Source: Liolophura sinensis (taxonomy: Eukaryota > Mollusca > Polyplacophora > Chitonida > Chitonidae). From it: a DNA stretch of 64,000 bases. The notes under the pieces are model-generated. The model was not told the origin of the DNA and ran no database searches. It worked only from the letters and a program-made list of their open reading frames with translations. Shown here in pieces: positions 11,185-22,784 of this stretch (the first letter of the stretch is position 1; each line of letters opens with the position of its first letter). The position numbers and the translations under genes were made by a program. The stretch is taken from the NCBI RefSeq assembly GCF_032854445.1, contig NC_088296.1, forward strand, positions 7,243,435 through 7,307,434, written 5' to 3'.

Positions 11185-12110
11185 GCGCTGTAAAAGGGCA
11201 TCGCTCATGGCGTCTGACAGATGGTCCTGGAAGTCTATGACAGTCAAGATCGAAGACAAAACAAAGACAAAGGTAAAGGCAAGATGAAGTCAAGGCACAG
11301 AGGATTAGAGGATACCACAGATGAAGATTTACAGTTACTGAAGTATACGGACGTAAGACGGCTATACGGTTTCAAGACTCCTAATGTGAGTTAAGAAGTT
11401 ACTTCTCTTGCATTAAAATATACCTAATCATTACTGTTAAGTAGAAATTCCACCACATACACCTGTTGTAATGTTTTTAAATTGCTAAAGATTGTTCACC
11501 GTCTATAGCCGAACCAACAAGCCGCCCAGATTTATTCCCTCTGAAACTCTCTTGCAAATGGCATTGCTGATTCTACACGCTATAAAAGGGCATCGATCGT
11601 GGCGCCAGATGGTCCTGGAAGTCTACGACAGTCAAGATCGAAGACAAAACAAAGACAAAGGTAAAGTTAAGATCAAGACAAGGCACAGAGGATTAGAAGA
11701 TGCCACAGGTGAGACAATTACTGAAGCATACAGATGCAAGACAGCTATACGGTTTCAAGACATCGATGAGCACCCATAGGGATCAGCATAGACATTTACC
11801 AGAGACCGCCGATCTTTACAAGAAGAGCCGATCTTGATTGGCAGCGATCGGAGCTTGCGTATTCGATTCCGCAGGAGATTTGGTCGATCTGGCGGGAAAT
11901 GACTATGACTATATGAGTTAAGGAGTTGCTTATCTTGGATTAAAATATACCTAAGGATTACGGTTAGGTAGAAATTCCAGCACATATAACTGTGCTAATA
12001 TTTTTAAATTGCTAAAAACTGTTCACCGTCTATAGACGTGTCAACAAGCCGAGAGTTATTTCCCCTGAAACTCTCTCTCGCAAATGGCATTGCTATTCTG
12101 AAGGAATATT
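11185..12110. repeat. Tandem duplication of a ~400-500 bp segment with a TATA-like box
   Basis: Two consecutive copies start near 11,185 and 11,570. Both contain AAAAGGGCATCG, AGATGGTCCTGGAAGTCTA, CAGTCAAGATCGAAGACAAA, CACAGAGGATTAGA and CTATACGGTTTCAAGAC. Both are followed by TTAAAATATACCTAA, AATTGCTAAAR and GTTCACCGTCTATAG. The second copy has a good TATA box (GCTATAAAAGGG, about 11,578) and an in-frame 95-codon frame crossing it (11,492-11,779), plus CACAGGTGAGA, which resembles a 5' splice site. It could be a duplicated promoter and first exon of an unknown transcript; no domain is visible. Confidence 0.6.
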
Positions 12111-13412
12111 TGATGATTTGACTGTATATATGTGAATAAATGGAATTCACTCTTTAGTGTTCGAACTGAAAAACAAATCTTCGGATCTTCTATTATGGTG
12201 CTGTTGCCGATCTACTGAAATAAGTCTTAAGACTTGAGTTTTCCTCCAGGAGTTAGACCGGAACAATACAGACTGGGAATGCATTTGGTGTGTTACATAG
12301 AATTATAGCATTGTTTTAATGATTGGAGTATTGAGAGTAAATCCATATTTCTGTAGTGGTGTCTCCAAACACTTGAAGTAAATATCGGTCTCATACGCTA
12401 TTAGAATGGAAAACTTTTTACCTCGGAGTCGATAGAGATTAACTTGTGATAAACAGAGAGCAATGCAAAGCCTGTATTCTATATTATCTATAATCTGTAA
12501 GCCATATTGTGGCGAGAACATGTTTAAAACACGAGGTGGAAAACGGCTTTCTGCCTGACAATGAGAACCGTTTAAAAAGAACCACATTTTAGATAAAACC
12601 TCAGAAACCACATTTTTTTATCTAGGAAAGTATATAAATAATAAACAACTATATTTTATGGTACAGGCGTATGACCTTCCCATATTTAATGACAGCATGG
12701 CCATGAATGCTGTGAAATAAACTGAATATGGAGTTGACTGTGTGCGACCTTTGCCTGACGTGGGCAGAAGGTTGTGGAAGAAGCCAAGGAGGAGACTCCG
12801 AGAAAGACACGAATGGAATATTCTCTAGTTTAATGTTAGCTTCCACAAAACGACCTCGAATATGAAAACCAAGCAAAGATCTCGGTAGAAGTTTTATTAC
12901 ATTCAACTCTGTATGATGAACTGGAGTCCCACGTAGGGTTTGTTGGATGAGCTTTAAGCTTTGTAGCACATTGACGGCTGAGTTTTACACGTCTGTTATA
13001 TAACAAAGGCTCGTTAGGCTCGACATATAAACTCTCTACTGGTAAGGTTCTAAAGGCACCAAGCCTAGGACTTAAACTCTGGTGATAGACAGGATCCAAC
13101 ATTTTAGACACTATTTCCTAGCGGAAGAGACAATGTCCCATAGTCCAATATAAACCTCATGGTAGATGAATATTTATTAGCTTTAAGCATCCTTATATGG
13201 GGCATAAAATACACTTTCATATCAAATATCTCCCCAAAAATATATTTTCTCCATAAATCTTTTGAATAACTAATTCGCCATAAACCTTAAGCTCAGGGTC
13301 TAAATGAACTTTCCTCTTGCAACAACAAAATGCATATCGAAGAATTTAAATGCAGAAAATATAAAATCTACATGTTCATTATTGATATAACCACCACATA
13401 TTAAAAGTTGAA

Positions 13413-13510
13413 TGAATGACTGAATTAATGATTATGGCTTAACGCCACATCGGCAACATTTTAACCATCTTCTGGCCAGAACAAGTTGAAAACACGAGAC
13501 GGTGATTGGT
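13413..13510 (+). repeat. Short dispersed repeat ('GGCTTAACGCCACATCGGCAA' family)
   Basis: GATTATGGCTTAACGCCACA followed by TCGGCAAYATTT is shared with 42,113-42,170. Here it lies inside the minus-strand LINE relic, and there inside the 3' flank of TRIM gene A. It is absent from the paralogous flank at 1-947, so it moved after that duplication. Confidence 0.65.
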
Positions 13511-14435
13511 TCATCAAAATTTAAGGAAAAATATTCGAACACGTTTAAAACCAGATAACCACCAAAATTAAAAATCGAAAACCATCATTTTTTTAAAACA
13601 GTTTACCGAGAATACTGTTCATGCGTATATCTTTCCATTCAAAAGTTGATTGGCCTTTACGGAAGTTTTATAGTGGATAAGTGTTTCAAGGAACCAAACA
13701 TGCCTACCATTTATCATCCGCCCCATTGTCTTACAGACACGGTTGGTAAGAGCTATGGAACGGTAATGAAATGGATCAGTATATCTGTGAGCCGGGATAA
13801 TACAACTGGCTTAGATGGTAAATGGTTCAGACATTTATAACAAACATAATGAGGACCACTTGCAGTGTCATGTGCATTTTGTAAATGCAGATTTAAGATC
13901 TTTGAACGAAATGAGACATTTCCAAGATATTATATCCAAAATTATTTCAGCAAGCTTCTTAGGTACACTAATTTTTTGAGAAGAAAACCATAATTCAGCT
14001 TTTTCTTTCTGGTTTTATTTGCTAGAATTCAATAAAACAACACTCAGATGATTTTTGGCATATTTTTCATCAAGCTTAATAGATAAAATGCGAGAAGGTA
14101 GAATGTGATCGCATCTCCATTTTTTAGGCCATGGAACTATAGTCCCTTAATAAAATTACCGACACCCCGGATTTCTTTTCACCCCATAACTCTTTAAACA
14201 CAACAGAATTCTGATTAGGATGACCTCCCTGGAGGACGAAATCTGGGCCGAACTGACAACTCAAAGCACCACAAAGGTCAAATGATTCATTTCAATTAAA
14301 CAGAATGGCAATATGGTGAAACTCAGTACATATCTCTTCAACTGCAATAAAATCGAATTGCCACAATGTGTACTCATTGGCCCTTACGGTGTCAGAGTGG
14401 ATCCACACATTCCAAACCCAACTAGGTGTTTTACC

Positions 14436-14580
14436 TCTCAGAAGTGTGGGCATGGTATTGTCCGTTACAAATCGAACACCTGACAGAGTTCTCGCAATCG
14501 AAGCCTTCATGACCCATCTTGGCACATTGGAAACAAACAAGTTCGTTGCCAAACCTGTCCCACTGACACCAAACCAACAC
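14436..14580 (-). pseudogene. LINE ORF1 zinc-knuckle fragment
   Basis: One minus-strand frame reads GNELVCFQCAKMGHEGFDC, an intact CX2CX4HX4C zinc knuckle, then a second pair starting RCSICNG, then a stop after HTSER. Homologous fragments lie at 21,480, 27,610, 52,360 and 56,999. It would have been the RNA-binding ORF1 protein of the minus-strand LINE family. Confidence 0.75.
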
Positions 14581-14599
14581 TATATTTGTTTGTTATCTT

Positions 14600-15845
14600 A
14601 TACTAATGCGTGTTACCCGCCTGGTAGAGAACTGTGCGATATTTTTCCGTATCACCATCCCCCGAACTTTCGCATGCGCAGAATTATTTTCTCGCTGGCG
14701 AAGCCCTGTCTTTCTAAAAGGGATTTCCATGCAGTGCTGACGTCCTTGAACCTTCAATGAACATCGTAAAACCCTGAGGAAAAGTTTAATTTTCTACATT
14801 GTCTGCATACTGTTATAAAATGCCAACTGTTTACAATAATAATTTGCGTCGTATTGTTGTGTCGTCTGCTTCGTGATTTTTTTTTAAGACCAGATTCCAT
14901 TCCTTGGCACGAACAGCTGTGAGTTCAGGCCAGATTTACCGTTCAAACCATCTGCACGTAAAGTATAATCGCCATTTTAGCACAGAATCAACTACACGAG
15001 AAAAGATTCCAGTAGTGTACTGCACACATGTCAGTATCAGCCAATGGGAAAACACATTCTAAAATCCATAATAAAGGCTGTGGCAATAACCTTACCTGGC
15101 CTTTTAACGAGTCAGAGTGCTACTAAAACTGTGTGTACCCGACTCCTTCATGCAAGCATCAACAACTACGCTGTCGTTTCTCATAGAATGCAGGAAAAAG
15201 TGAGTTACATCATTTTAAATGCGCAAGTCGCACAGCCTTCCTCCTCAAGACTATATGTGGCCCTATCTTGCCAACCAGGTACATCTACAGGAATGAACTC
15301 TTTGTGTCCCATTCACTATTTTTCCATTTAAGAATGACGCGTTTTTATCTAATTTCACGCACAATGTGAACCATGACACCTGCAAAAGTACAACTGCAGG
15401 GGTTTTGAATTTCTGCCAAAGATGGCCATTAACTTTAATGACAACTTCAGAAGCTTTCTATGACTTTCAAGCATCCTCACCGGTGTGCAACTCACTAATT
15501 TTGTATATTATTAGCGTTACATGTTCACTTGGAAAGTAGGTAATTTTTTGGCCTATTAAAATCTGGACTATACTCTATTTCAAAGTGGCAACGCAACCGA
15601 TAATCTCTGTTTACCAGACATGCTTGCTATTTGTGCTTTCTGGGAGCCTCCTGTATACATGTATATATATAGCTAAAACGTGTCTCTGTTGGTACAATTC
15701 TCCTTGTGACGACTTAATTAAAGTCGAAATATTGAGATTGTCAGAATGAGTTTCTTTGGAATTACTTCACCTATTTATTACCCTAAACTGTTTGATGGAT
15801 CAACTATATACATGTACACGACTATTTATATTATAAAAAAAATGT
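14600..15845. other. Unannotated intergenic stretch
   Basis: Two open frames (14,368-14,760 and 15,044-15,331, plus strand) exist, but the first mostly reads antisense to the LINE ORF1 relic and the second shows no domain. I recognise no gene, repeat or RNA here. Confidence 0.45.
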
Positions 15846-17394
15846 TTGGATTTTTTAGTTTTAACTAAGGTTAATTCTTTTAACAGGACTTTAACACATT
15901 CGTCTGTTTCATTTTTGATGTTTCATTATGCTGAAAACCATTCAATGTTTCTTTATATTGACAGTATGGCATTAAGCCCAACTCATTTATTCATTTATTC
16001 ATATATTCATTTTAATGTTACTTGTGATTTATATGTTTATTGTATATTTAATGCATTTCCCGGCCTATGTGTTTCTTTGAAACCCTAAAGTATTTTGTGA
16101 ACTTTGTGTATATGAGTTTTTTTTTTTTGGTATTTCATGTATTTTGCGTCCTCTGTGCGTTCCATATCAGTACTTGTCACATCTTTTGTATTTTACATTT
16201 CCCTGTCACGTGGCTGTACGTTTAATGCCGATTGAATTATATGTGCAGCTGTTGTAACTATGACCTAATCTCATTATACCAATCTCAGAAAATCCACCCG
16301 ACATTTTCCAAAATAACATCAACTACGCAAGTGCTGAATTAAGTTTTGAGAAACTGATATCAACCATATTTTCAATTTATTTTCTCAGAAAGAAACCTGA
16401 TTCAAATGTAAATGATGTAAGAAAAAACTGCTGACCGACTGTCAGGCACTACTTAGTTGATCTGGTCGTCCTGACACTGACACAAACCACACTGGCGAGT
16501 GAGGGTATGTCCTTGCAGAGACTGTAACCTCAGCCTGTGTGTTCACCTCTCTCACTGTCATTAAAAAGTCAGAGTATTTCCTTTAGAAGGAAAAGGATTC
16601 ACGCTCATGCACTTTAACAACCCCTACGCTATTAATGTGAGGTTTTGGGGCTTTGACCTTGAAAGGCATTATGTAAGGTTATGCAGAAGGTAGCTTGTTG
16701 AGGGTGACGTGTGTTAGGGGTACATACATAGCCAGAAAAACCGGTCTATATGGATCGCCCTTTGTTTACTTACAACATTTGCCTGTCTGCTCCAGATATA
16801 AAAACTCTAATAGTAAAAAACTGCTAGTTAAGATATACATGTTCTCATATTTCAAGCCAGGCAACAAAACGTACTACTGTTAAAGTGTTAGTATTGTCCC
16901 AGCTCTACCGAATTCGCGGCGGGTCCTAGAACTTTAAGCGTTTCAGTCCCGTATAGGGGATCTATACGCGTAATCCTGTCCCTGTTACTATTTGTAGAGC
17001 CAGGAATCGCTTGTTCAAAACTGTTTTAAGACTTAATACCGGATTTAACTTTAATCCAAAGCTTCAAGATTGCACTTAGTCCAAAAACAATTGCTTGACA
17101 GTTTATTAAATATGATGTTATACTTTGAATTTGGACAGCCACATTGGCAGCTGAGTTTGGCTAAAATTAAAAATTTAAAACATGACTTAATACATGATAC
17201 ACTTTCGAACAACTGGGCCCAGATGTATATGTATCCGTGAACTGAATGGCTACATGTATTATTAACTCCCCACTCAAAATTCTACAGAGAGAGATACTCC
17301 ATAGGTATGGGCAAATGATCATATGTGGGATCAAATCCCGACATTTTCATATTGACTGAGTTTTTAAATAGCTAGTTTCTAGTTGCTGTACACA
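15846..17394 (+). repeat. TRIM-locus repeat unit, copy 1 (5' flank and intron part)
   Basis: It contains the same ordered landmarks as the intact units: low-complexity TGTATTTTGTG-like DNA, TTTAATGCCGATTGAATT, CTCAGAAAATCCA, GGTCGTCCTGACACTGACAC, CAGCCTGTGTGTTCACCTCT, TTTGACCTTGAAAGGCATTA, GGATCGCCCTTTGTTTACTT and ATGGATGGGAGCTATAT. Compared with the other units, the TATA/5'-exon module that should sit near 16,350 is missing. The sequence leads directly into the broken TRIM exon that follows. Confidence 0.7.
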
Positions 17395-17715
17395 AATCTG
17401 CTAATTATGGATGGGAGCTATATATCTATCGAACATCACTATCAAACACATCTGGCCATATTGACTTTACCAGGCCTTTTCCCCCCCAAAAGTCTAGACC
17501 TGGACAGACAGACGAGGCTTTCGGCAGCACGGAATGTGAAGACGTACATCTGCTCATCTCATACCCTGTATGTCGGACACCAACCAGTCTGAGGAGAGAT
17601 GGTGTGACTGGTCTGCCTCCAACCTTTCATCTGGCAGAAATTGGGAGAGGTTCACTACTGCTGTAAAGGTTGAGGATGACATCCGATGTTGTTCTCTGTG
17701 AGAGGGTAATCAGAT
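17395..17715 (+). pseudogene. TRIM RING/B-box exon relic
   Basis: The first half (ATGGGAGCTATATATCTATC to TTTACCAGGCC) matches the DNA just 5' of the RING exon in gene B (60,842-60,910). After an internal deletion the rest matches the end of the RING and the start of B-box1. One frame reads PVCRTPTSLRRDGVTGLPP and THFHLAE-like residues, against PVCRAPTNLGREGVAGLAP in gene B. The first Cys of the last RING pair is replaced (YPVC). Frameshifts and stops follow within 40 bp. It ends inside B-box1. This is a dead third TRIM copy of the cluster. Confidence 0.85.
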
Positions 17716-17729
17716 TACCTGCTCTGTGC

Positions 17730-18364
17730 AAAGCTATTGACGATTGCGTTGGACACTGAGTACAAAATTATGTTGACTGATGGAAGCCTGTACTGGAGGA
17801 AACTGAGTAGCTGAACACGTAAAGCTCTGAGGATGATCATTTCACAAGCATATGACTACGTGACTTTCTTGTTTGTTACAATATTAATAAGCAGTAAAAC
17901 AACAATAGTATTCACCTTGGAATCCCTTTGGGGTTTTGTACATGTATGTCTGATGTGTTTTGTGTTCACTATGGGTTTGTTGTACATACATCCAATATAA
18001 TTAATGACGTGCAGCATAGAGAGTAAGACCACAGCAGTGTGATATCTGGCAAATGGTCCCACGTAACCAGTGAAATAAGGCCTCTTGTCAATTTACCTTA
18101 ATCAAGGTTTTATCATAACTGTTGATGTAAATGCATGAACAATAGCAATTTAGTAGCAATTTATAGGCTCGATGGCATCATGGCTTATCCAGATTTAGGA
18201 GAAAAAAGATGCAGTGATGTTAACTGCAGTTTATTAGACGTCACTGGTGTAGAATTACTCAGAATGTTGTGTTGTCATCACATTTAACATACAGTCCCAT
18301 TAACAATACAGTTTGAGCTCTTCGTGGGTTTACTGTCTCTCTTATTCATTTTGTGTTCTCTTTA
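17730..18364. repeat. TRIM-locus repeat unit, copy 2 (left part)
   Basis: From TGAGTACAAAATTATGTTGAC the sequence follows the left module of the unit (compare 23,120 and 54,712): GAGGAAACTGAGTAGCTGAA, CACGTAAAGCTCTGAGG, ATTAATAAGCAGTAAAACA and GATGTGTTTTGTGTTCACTA. It joins the broken RING/B-box relic abruptly at about 17,715-17,730. Confidence 0.65.
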
Positions 18365-20050
18365 GGTTTGGGTCACACGACATTTTCACCCAATAGCGAG
18401 CTTGAACAATTTCAAAGGACAAAGTTTTCGTCATCACCCTGAATTGTGCAACCGCAGTTTAATTTTCAGCTCAATCACATCTGCCGTTCTGGACATGAAG
18501 ATTTGTTTCGCTTGGCCCAAAATCCAATACGGCCGCCAAGTCACACGCCTAAATGTTGCCTAATGTCAAAAAGCACAACTACAGATCCTTTTCCAAAACA
18601 AACTGAAGTCTCAGGAATGTACCACTTGTCGTTTTCTCATAATATGCATCACCAAATTGCCGAGAATAATAATAATAATAATAATCCGAACAGATACAAT
18701 AGCCTGGTTGGCTTGAACACCTAATACCCCCTACGATAATAATGCCTTTTCCAAAGCTTTTAGCATGGGAGCCTAAACAAAAATACTGCAGTGATGTTAA
18801 CTATTATATATTAGACGTTGCTGGTCTAGAATTACCTGTCCCTCAAAACCTGAATCATAAGAGGATTTGTACCTGATTTCTTATGTTTACGTGGGTCAGG
18901 TATTTATTGACTTTTGGAAGAAGCTAGGGAGGAAACTCCCAAAAAGACATACGAGCTATATCCTCTTTGTTTGACGTTACTTTCCTAAACTGATTACTGA
19001 ACATGTATGTCTATCTACATATACTTACACATCACAGTTGTTGGCAGGTTTGTTGGATGTGCTTTTAAGCTTTGTAGCATATTGACTGGGTACTGTATAC
19101 GCCTGTTGCATACTACAAATTGGTTAGCCGCAACGCATAAAGTCTGTACAGGCGAGGTTCTAAGGCACCAAGACTAAGCCGCAAACCTTACTCATGGACA
19201 GGCGGATTTCCTCGCAGAATGGTGAAAAGGGGACCCATGGTAGAACTTAGACCTCACAAAAGATTCATATAAATTTATTAAATATTGATGGCAGAACAAT
19301 GCTAAACAGCGCTAACTACGGCGTTCATTATATCAAGAGCCTTTCTTAAACGTCAATTCGGGAATAGGTCTTGTTGTTAATGAGCTGGAACGCTCATCTT
19401 GGTTGACGGCTGGTGTACGTATGTCTGTTTCGGCGTGTAGGTTTGTACATTTCCCTTTGAGTAATTTAATATGGGGTATGAAAGATAATTTGCTATCAAA
19501 TATGACCCCTAAAATCTATTTTCTCCAACAATTTTTCACTCATTCACCATAAAAGTCGAGTGAAGTTTCCGTTTACAAATTTAGAAAATCTAAAACCATT
19601 TTCAGCTGCCCCACTTCCTGGCTTTATTGAGAGAAATCTGCAGCTACGTTTCGATGGTGTTCATGTTTTGCATATTAGGAAATCATCAACATATAACGAA
19701 CCCTCTATGCCAAGTGTTTCAGTCTGAGTACGCCAACCCTAAACTGACAATCAGATAAAAGTTTTGATACATGTATAGAAAGTGTGAAAAGCGATAAGTC
19801 CCATATATGAGGTGTTTTTAAAAACAGCGTATTTCCATGAATTGTCGTAAGCCTAAAGGTCGTAAGGTCGAAAAATATTGACACCACATGTTCATTATTT
19901 ATTATACCATTATGAATAAAAGTTTCAATTCGAGAAAGTTTAGCTCGACCTTCAAGAAAACCACACTGAATATTAAACAGTAAATTGTTGGTTTCTGGAT
20001 ACAAAACAAGCCTACCCTTTATCGTCCAGTCCATGGTCTCACAGAGGCAG
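18365..20050 (-). mobile_element. Minus-strand LINE relic inside repeat unit 2 (RT and 3' part)
   Basis: On the minus strand the frame 20,034-19,705 reads NNLLFNIQCGFLEGRAKLS, ETFIHNGIINNEHVVSIFFD and, later, LSDCQFRVGV. These are RT fingers/palm sequences of the I/Jockey group: the CGF motif, the EHVV-x-IFFDL strand carrying the motif A Asp, and the NRQFRV strand. The 3' part continues to about 18,900 with sequence shared with 12,770-13,100. Its 3' end (about 18,365-18,720) is shared with 25,750-26,060 and 55,030-55,330. It is non-functional. Confidence 0.8.
18664..18686. repeat. (AAT)n microsatellite
   Basis: An AATAATAATAATAATAATAA run lies in the LINE 3' region. A shorter one sits at the matching place in the 55.3 kb copy. 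Confidence 0.9.
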
Positions 20051-20107
20051 ATGGTAAGAACAATGGATTAATGGATTATCTCAACGGATTAGTGTGACCC
20101 TCTCCCG

Positions 20108-20450
20108 ATTTGTGAGTGAATGAGTGCTTGGGGTTTAACCTCGTACTTAACAATTTTTCAACCATTTGACGACGAAGGAATTCTTAGAGTGCATGTGATG
20201 TGCCTTCTTGTTGCAGGACGTATTACCACCGCTCTTTTATCACGTGCTGCTTCACTGAGACGACTTACCAAAGGCAAGTAAGCCGCACCGCACAAGCCAT
20301 TATACTGATACGGGTCAACCAGTCGTTGCACTATCCCCTTCATGGTGAACGCCAAGCCAGGAAGTTACAAGTTCCTCTTTTAAGGTCATAGGTGTGACTC
20401 GACCCAGGATTGACCCTGGATCTACCGCCCCCGCCGATTTGTGAACTGGG
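20108..20450 (+). repeat. Dispersed repeat of the 'CTTGGGGTTTAACGTCG' family
   Basis: It begins GAGTGCTTGGGGTTTAACCTCG and includes AACAATTTTTCAACCATTTG, TTCACTGAGACGACTTACC, CATTATACTGATACGGGTCA and GACCCAGGATTGACCCTGGA. Relatives in the window are at 34,398 and 49,300, with an antisense one at 23,870-24,136. I read it as a non-autonomous mobile element. The ~200-nt open frames inside it (both strands) are not genes. Confidence 0.7.
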
Positions 20451-20691
20451 AGAATATAAAGTTACCAGTTATCCAAACATTGTTAATCAGTTGCCCAGAT
20501 AGTATACTACTGAGTCCACGTAATCAGGCCCACCTTTGGGTCAAATAGAAGAAAAATGGAGTTTTTAGACTTTGTGCAGAATCATGTGGAGGATTGCCCT
20601 GCATTTTAGCGCTGACATCTAAAGATTCAGGACGCCCTGCAGCAAAGCAATGTTATTGCTCTGTGCAAAGCTATTTACAATTGGAGATGTT

Positions 20692-20865
20692 TAATTTATT
20701 TATTTGTTGGATTGCCTGGAGGAAACCCACGACCATTCGCAGATTGCCATAAGGTTTTTCCACGTATGACCGGAGAGGAGGCCAGCTTGAGCTGGACTTG
20801 AACTCGCGGCTCCGGCTCATTGCGCTACGCTGTTACACCAAGCACCTCGACCACGGAAGCCCCGA
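20692..20865 (-). mobile_element. tRNA-derived SINE, internally deleted
   Basis: The minus-strand copy starts TTAATTTATTTATTTG and ends ACCACGGAAGCCCC, with the central part deleted. It is flanked by GATGTT on the left and a decayed GAAGTT on the right. The same insertion point carries a SINE at 27,204 and 56,617, so this is one ancestral insertion that was later copied with the locus. Confidence 0.85.
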
Positions 20866-21479
20866 GAAGTTTCATGTTAAAACAGTTAGGTCTTGTCAAT
20901 TCTTGACTGAGTGTAACGGGAAAAAACAGCAGCCTATCAACCCGTTGTCCCTGAAAAACATGCTGACATTTCGGTAGTCGTGTCATCCTACAACTCACTA
21001 AACAGACGGGTGATAAGAGACATAGATGACTTAACTGACGAGGAAGCTCACACCAAGTTTGTGACAGCCTGAGCGGGTCGGTCTGAAGGGCCACTAGGCT
21101 TAACTCATACTGATTAGATCCTTATTTTGCAGGTTAAGATATATATTTTTGCTGACAGGAGCAGAGATACTATTCTTCTTCTGTGTTTCAGAAACAGTTT
21201 GAACTCTCTGCTGGGGCAAGATGAAGACGTTTTGTTGACAGGTTTAACTTATTCTGGCAGAAATATTGTGTTCGATTCACCGTCATTAATCATCACCAAG
21301 TCAATGGTATTCGAGCGACCGTCGATGATGATACTCTCTTGACCACATTGGCGATATAAAGTTTTCAAGAGAGCTCTCGAATAAGAGGCGACGTGCTTCT
21401 TGAAAAGTTTTATCGTTTTGAACTTTTAAGTTAATGTCATGTTTTTTTTTATAAAGAACAGATTATAGAAGAGGCCATA

Positions 21480-21700
21480 TGGGCTTTGTCGTACTTTAAA
21501 CATTTTATTGCCTTAGTTCACTCAAAACCCTCATGGCCTTCTCATGCACATCGGAGGCAAACCAGCTGCTTTGTACATTGGTCATTGCCATGCCCGAGCT
21601 TTTATCATGTAAAGCATCTAGTCGGTTTAGGTATGTACAGGTTTACTTGAGCACAATGCGGGCAAACTGAGATCGAATGAGGAGCAGAAGGGGTATTAAA
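21480..21700 (-). pseudogene. LINE ORF1 zinc-knuckle fragment in repeat unit 2
   Basis: The minus-strand frame reads VNLYIPKPTRCFT, two stops, KLGHGNDQCTKQLVCLRCA, a stop, then EGHEGFE. The CX2CX4HX4C knuckles are still visible despite three stops. It is the 5' part of the LINE whose RT lies at 19,705-20,034, separated from it by the SINE and the dispersed repeat. Confidence 0.75.
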
Positions 21701-21709
21701 TGTCCATAA

Positions 21710-22500
21710 GTAGATGTAGGTGTATCCATAAAATAAAAAGCTGCTTATAATGTTATCTCCACACTCTTCACACTGACAACTCTAGCTCAGCTCTACAAGG
21801 CCTACATGTATGTATCGTGCCGTCCCAAATAGCCAACCGCTTATACCCTCTATTATCCATGATCACTGGGCGAGGTTGTAATGTCTAGTGATGTAACTGA
21901 CGCTGACCTACTTCTACAGTCTACTTGACGTTACATGTCTCCAATCCCGGCTTTTGTTCCTGTTAGAACACTGTATCTGACTAGTGCGTCGGCCAGAGTG
22001 TATTCCAGACGTGTGACCCCATTATCATAACGGTCAAGTTCCAACATTGCTGCTGAAGGTGTTTTCTTATTAGCTGGATATCAATCTACTTTTATGTCAC
22101 GGGAGTCTCGTTTTCACACACAACTCTGATATTTACGGATGGGGGCTATATAGGGAAACCGTAGGCATTGCACTGCTGCACATATATCGGTGCCATCACC
22201 TTCAAACACGTCTGGCTATATTGGTCTCACCGAAATTTCGTTAATTGTCTGTCATACATGATAAAAGCAAAAATCGCCAAAGTTCTGACAAAGCAAAAGG
22301 GATTCCGTCTCAGGGAAGCGAAGCGCACTTACTCTCCTGATATAGGTATTACAATGAGAACTGAGCAATAACGACAAAATGTAATATATGTTACACGCTA
22401 TTTGGTTGGAATAATGGAACAGATACTGAATTACATATGGAGACTGTGTTGAAGGATTATTGTCTGACAATCTTCATTCTACTGAGAGTCAATGAGAAAC
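21710..22500. repeat. TRIM-locus repeat unit 2, RING-exon upstream flank
   Basis: ACGCTGACCTACTTCTACAG, ACACTGTATCTGACTAG, then CGGATGGGGGCTATAT and CACTTACTCTCCTGATA follow the order of the DNA that precedes the RING exon of gene B (60,250-61,080). The coding exon itself is absent. The 67-codon frame at 22,168-22,371 lies in this non-coding flank and is not a gene. Confidence 0.65.
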
Positions 22501-22784
22501 ACATCCCTATTGACATAGTCAGTGTGACGGTTGGAGTTCAGCATGAAGACAAAACGCAATTCACATGTGGCAACACATGTGCATTTTGTTCAAGGCTTTT
22601 CAGTGCATGACATGAATGATGCGATCATTCAATTAGGCTATGATACAATGCTGCGTTGATGTGCTGATATACTGATGAGCTGGTATGATTGACGTTTATA
22701 GGCTTCATATCGCTTCCCACTCCGAACACGCTCGGATTAGGGCGCCGCCATGTTTGCCTGGCACAACCTTCCATGGATTGCTAA
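22501..22784. other. Unassigned spacer between repeat units
   Basis: I see no gene or shared repeat. The next repeat unit begins abruptly with ATTGCTAAAGAATGTATGTC at about 22,778. Confidence 0.4.

Larger units (their letters stand above)
12300..14580 (-). mobile_element. Minus-strand LINE relic (I/Jockey group), discontinuous
   Basis: Read on the minus strand, the order is ORF1 zinc knuckles (14,440-14,560), an RT core fragment near 13,690-13,780 that resembles the SYRPIALT...ERMIN motif, then the post-RT region (about 12,640-13,110) containing LPVESLYVEPNEPLLYNRR. The last string is also the kind found between RT and RNase H in this family. Stops, frameshifts and deletions are frequent, and a short dispersed repeat interrupts it near 13,413-13,510. 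The element is clearly inactive. Confidence 0.75.

Noticed and set aside
15044-15331. Frame containing RLYVALSC, resembling the end of PIF1/Helitron helicases (LYVALSR)
   Set aside because: Only this short motif fits; there is no other helicase motif on either side and the Arg finger is Cys.
15690-15750. Short motif GTGACGACTTAATTAAAGTCGAAA as a mobile-element end
   Set aside because: Only a small internal palindrome is visible, with no second end or copy in the window.
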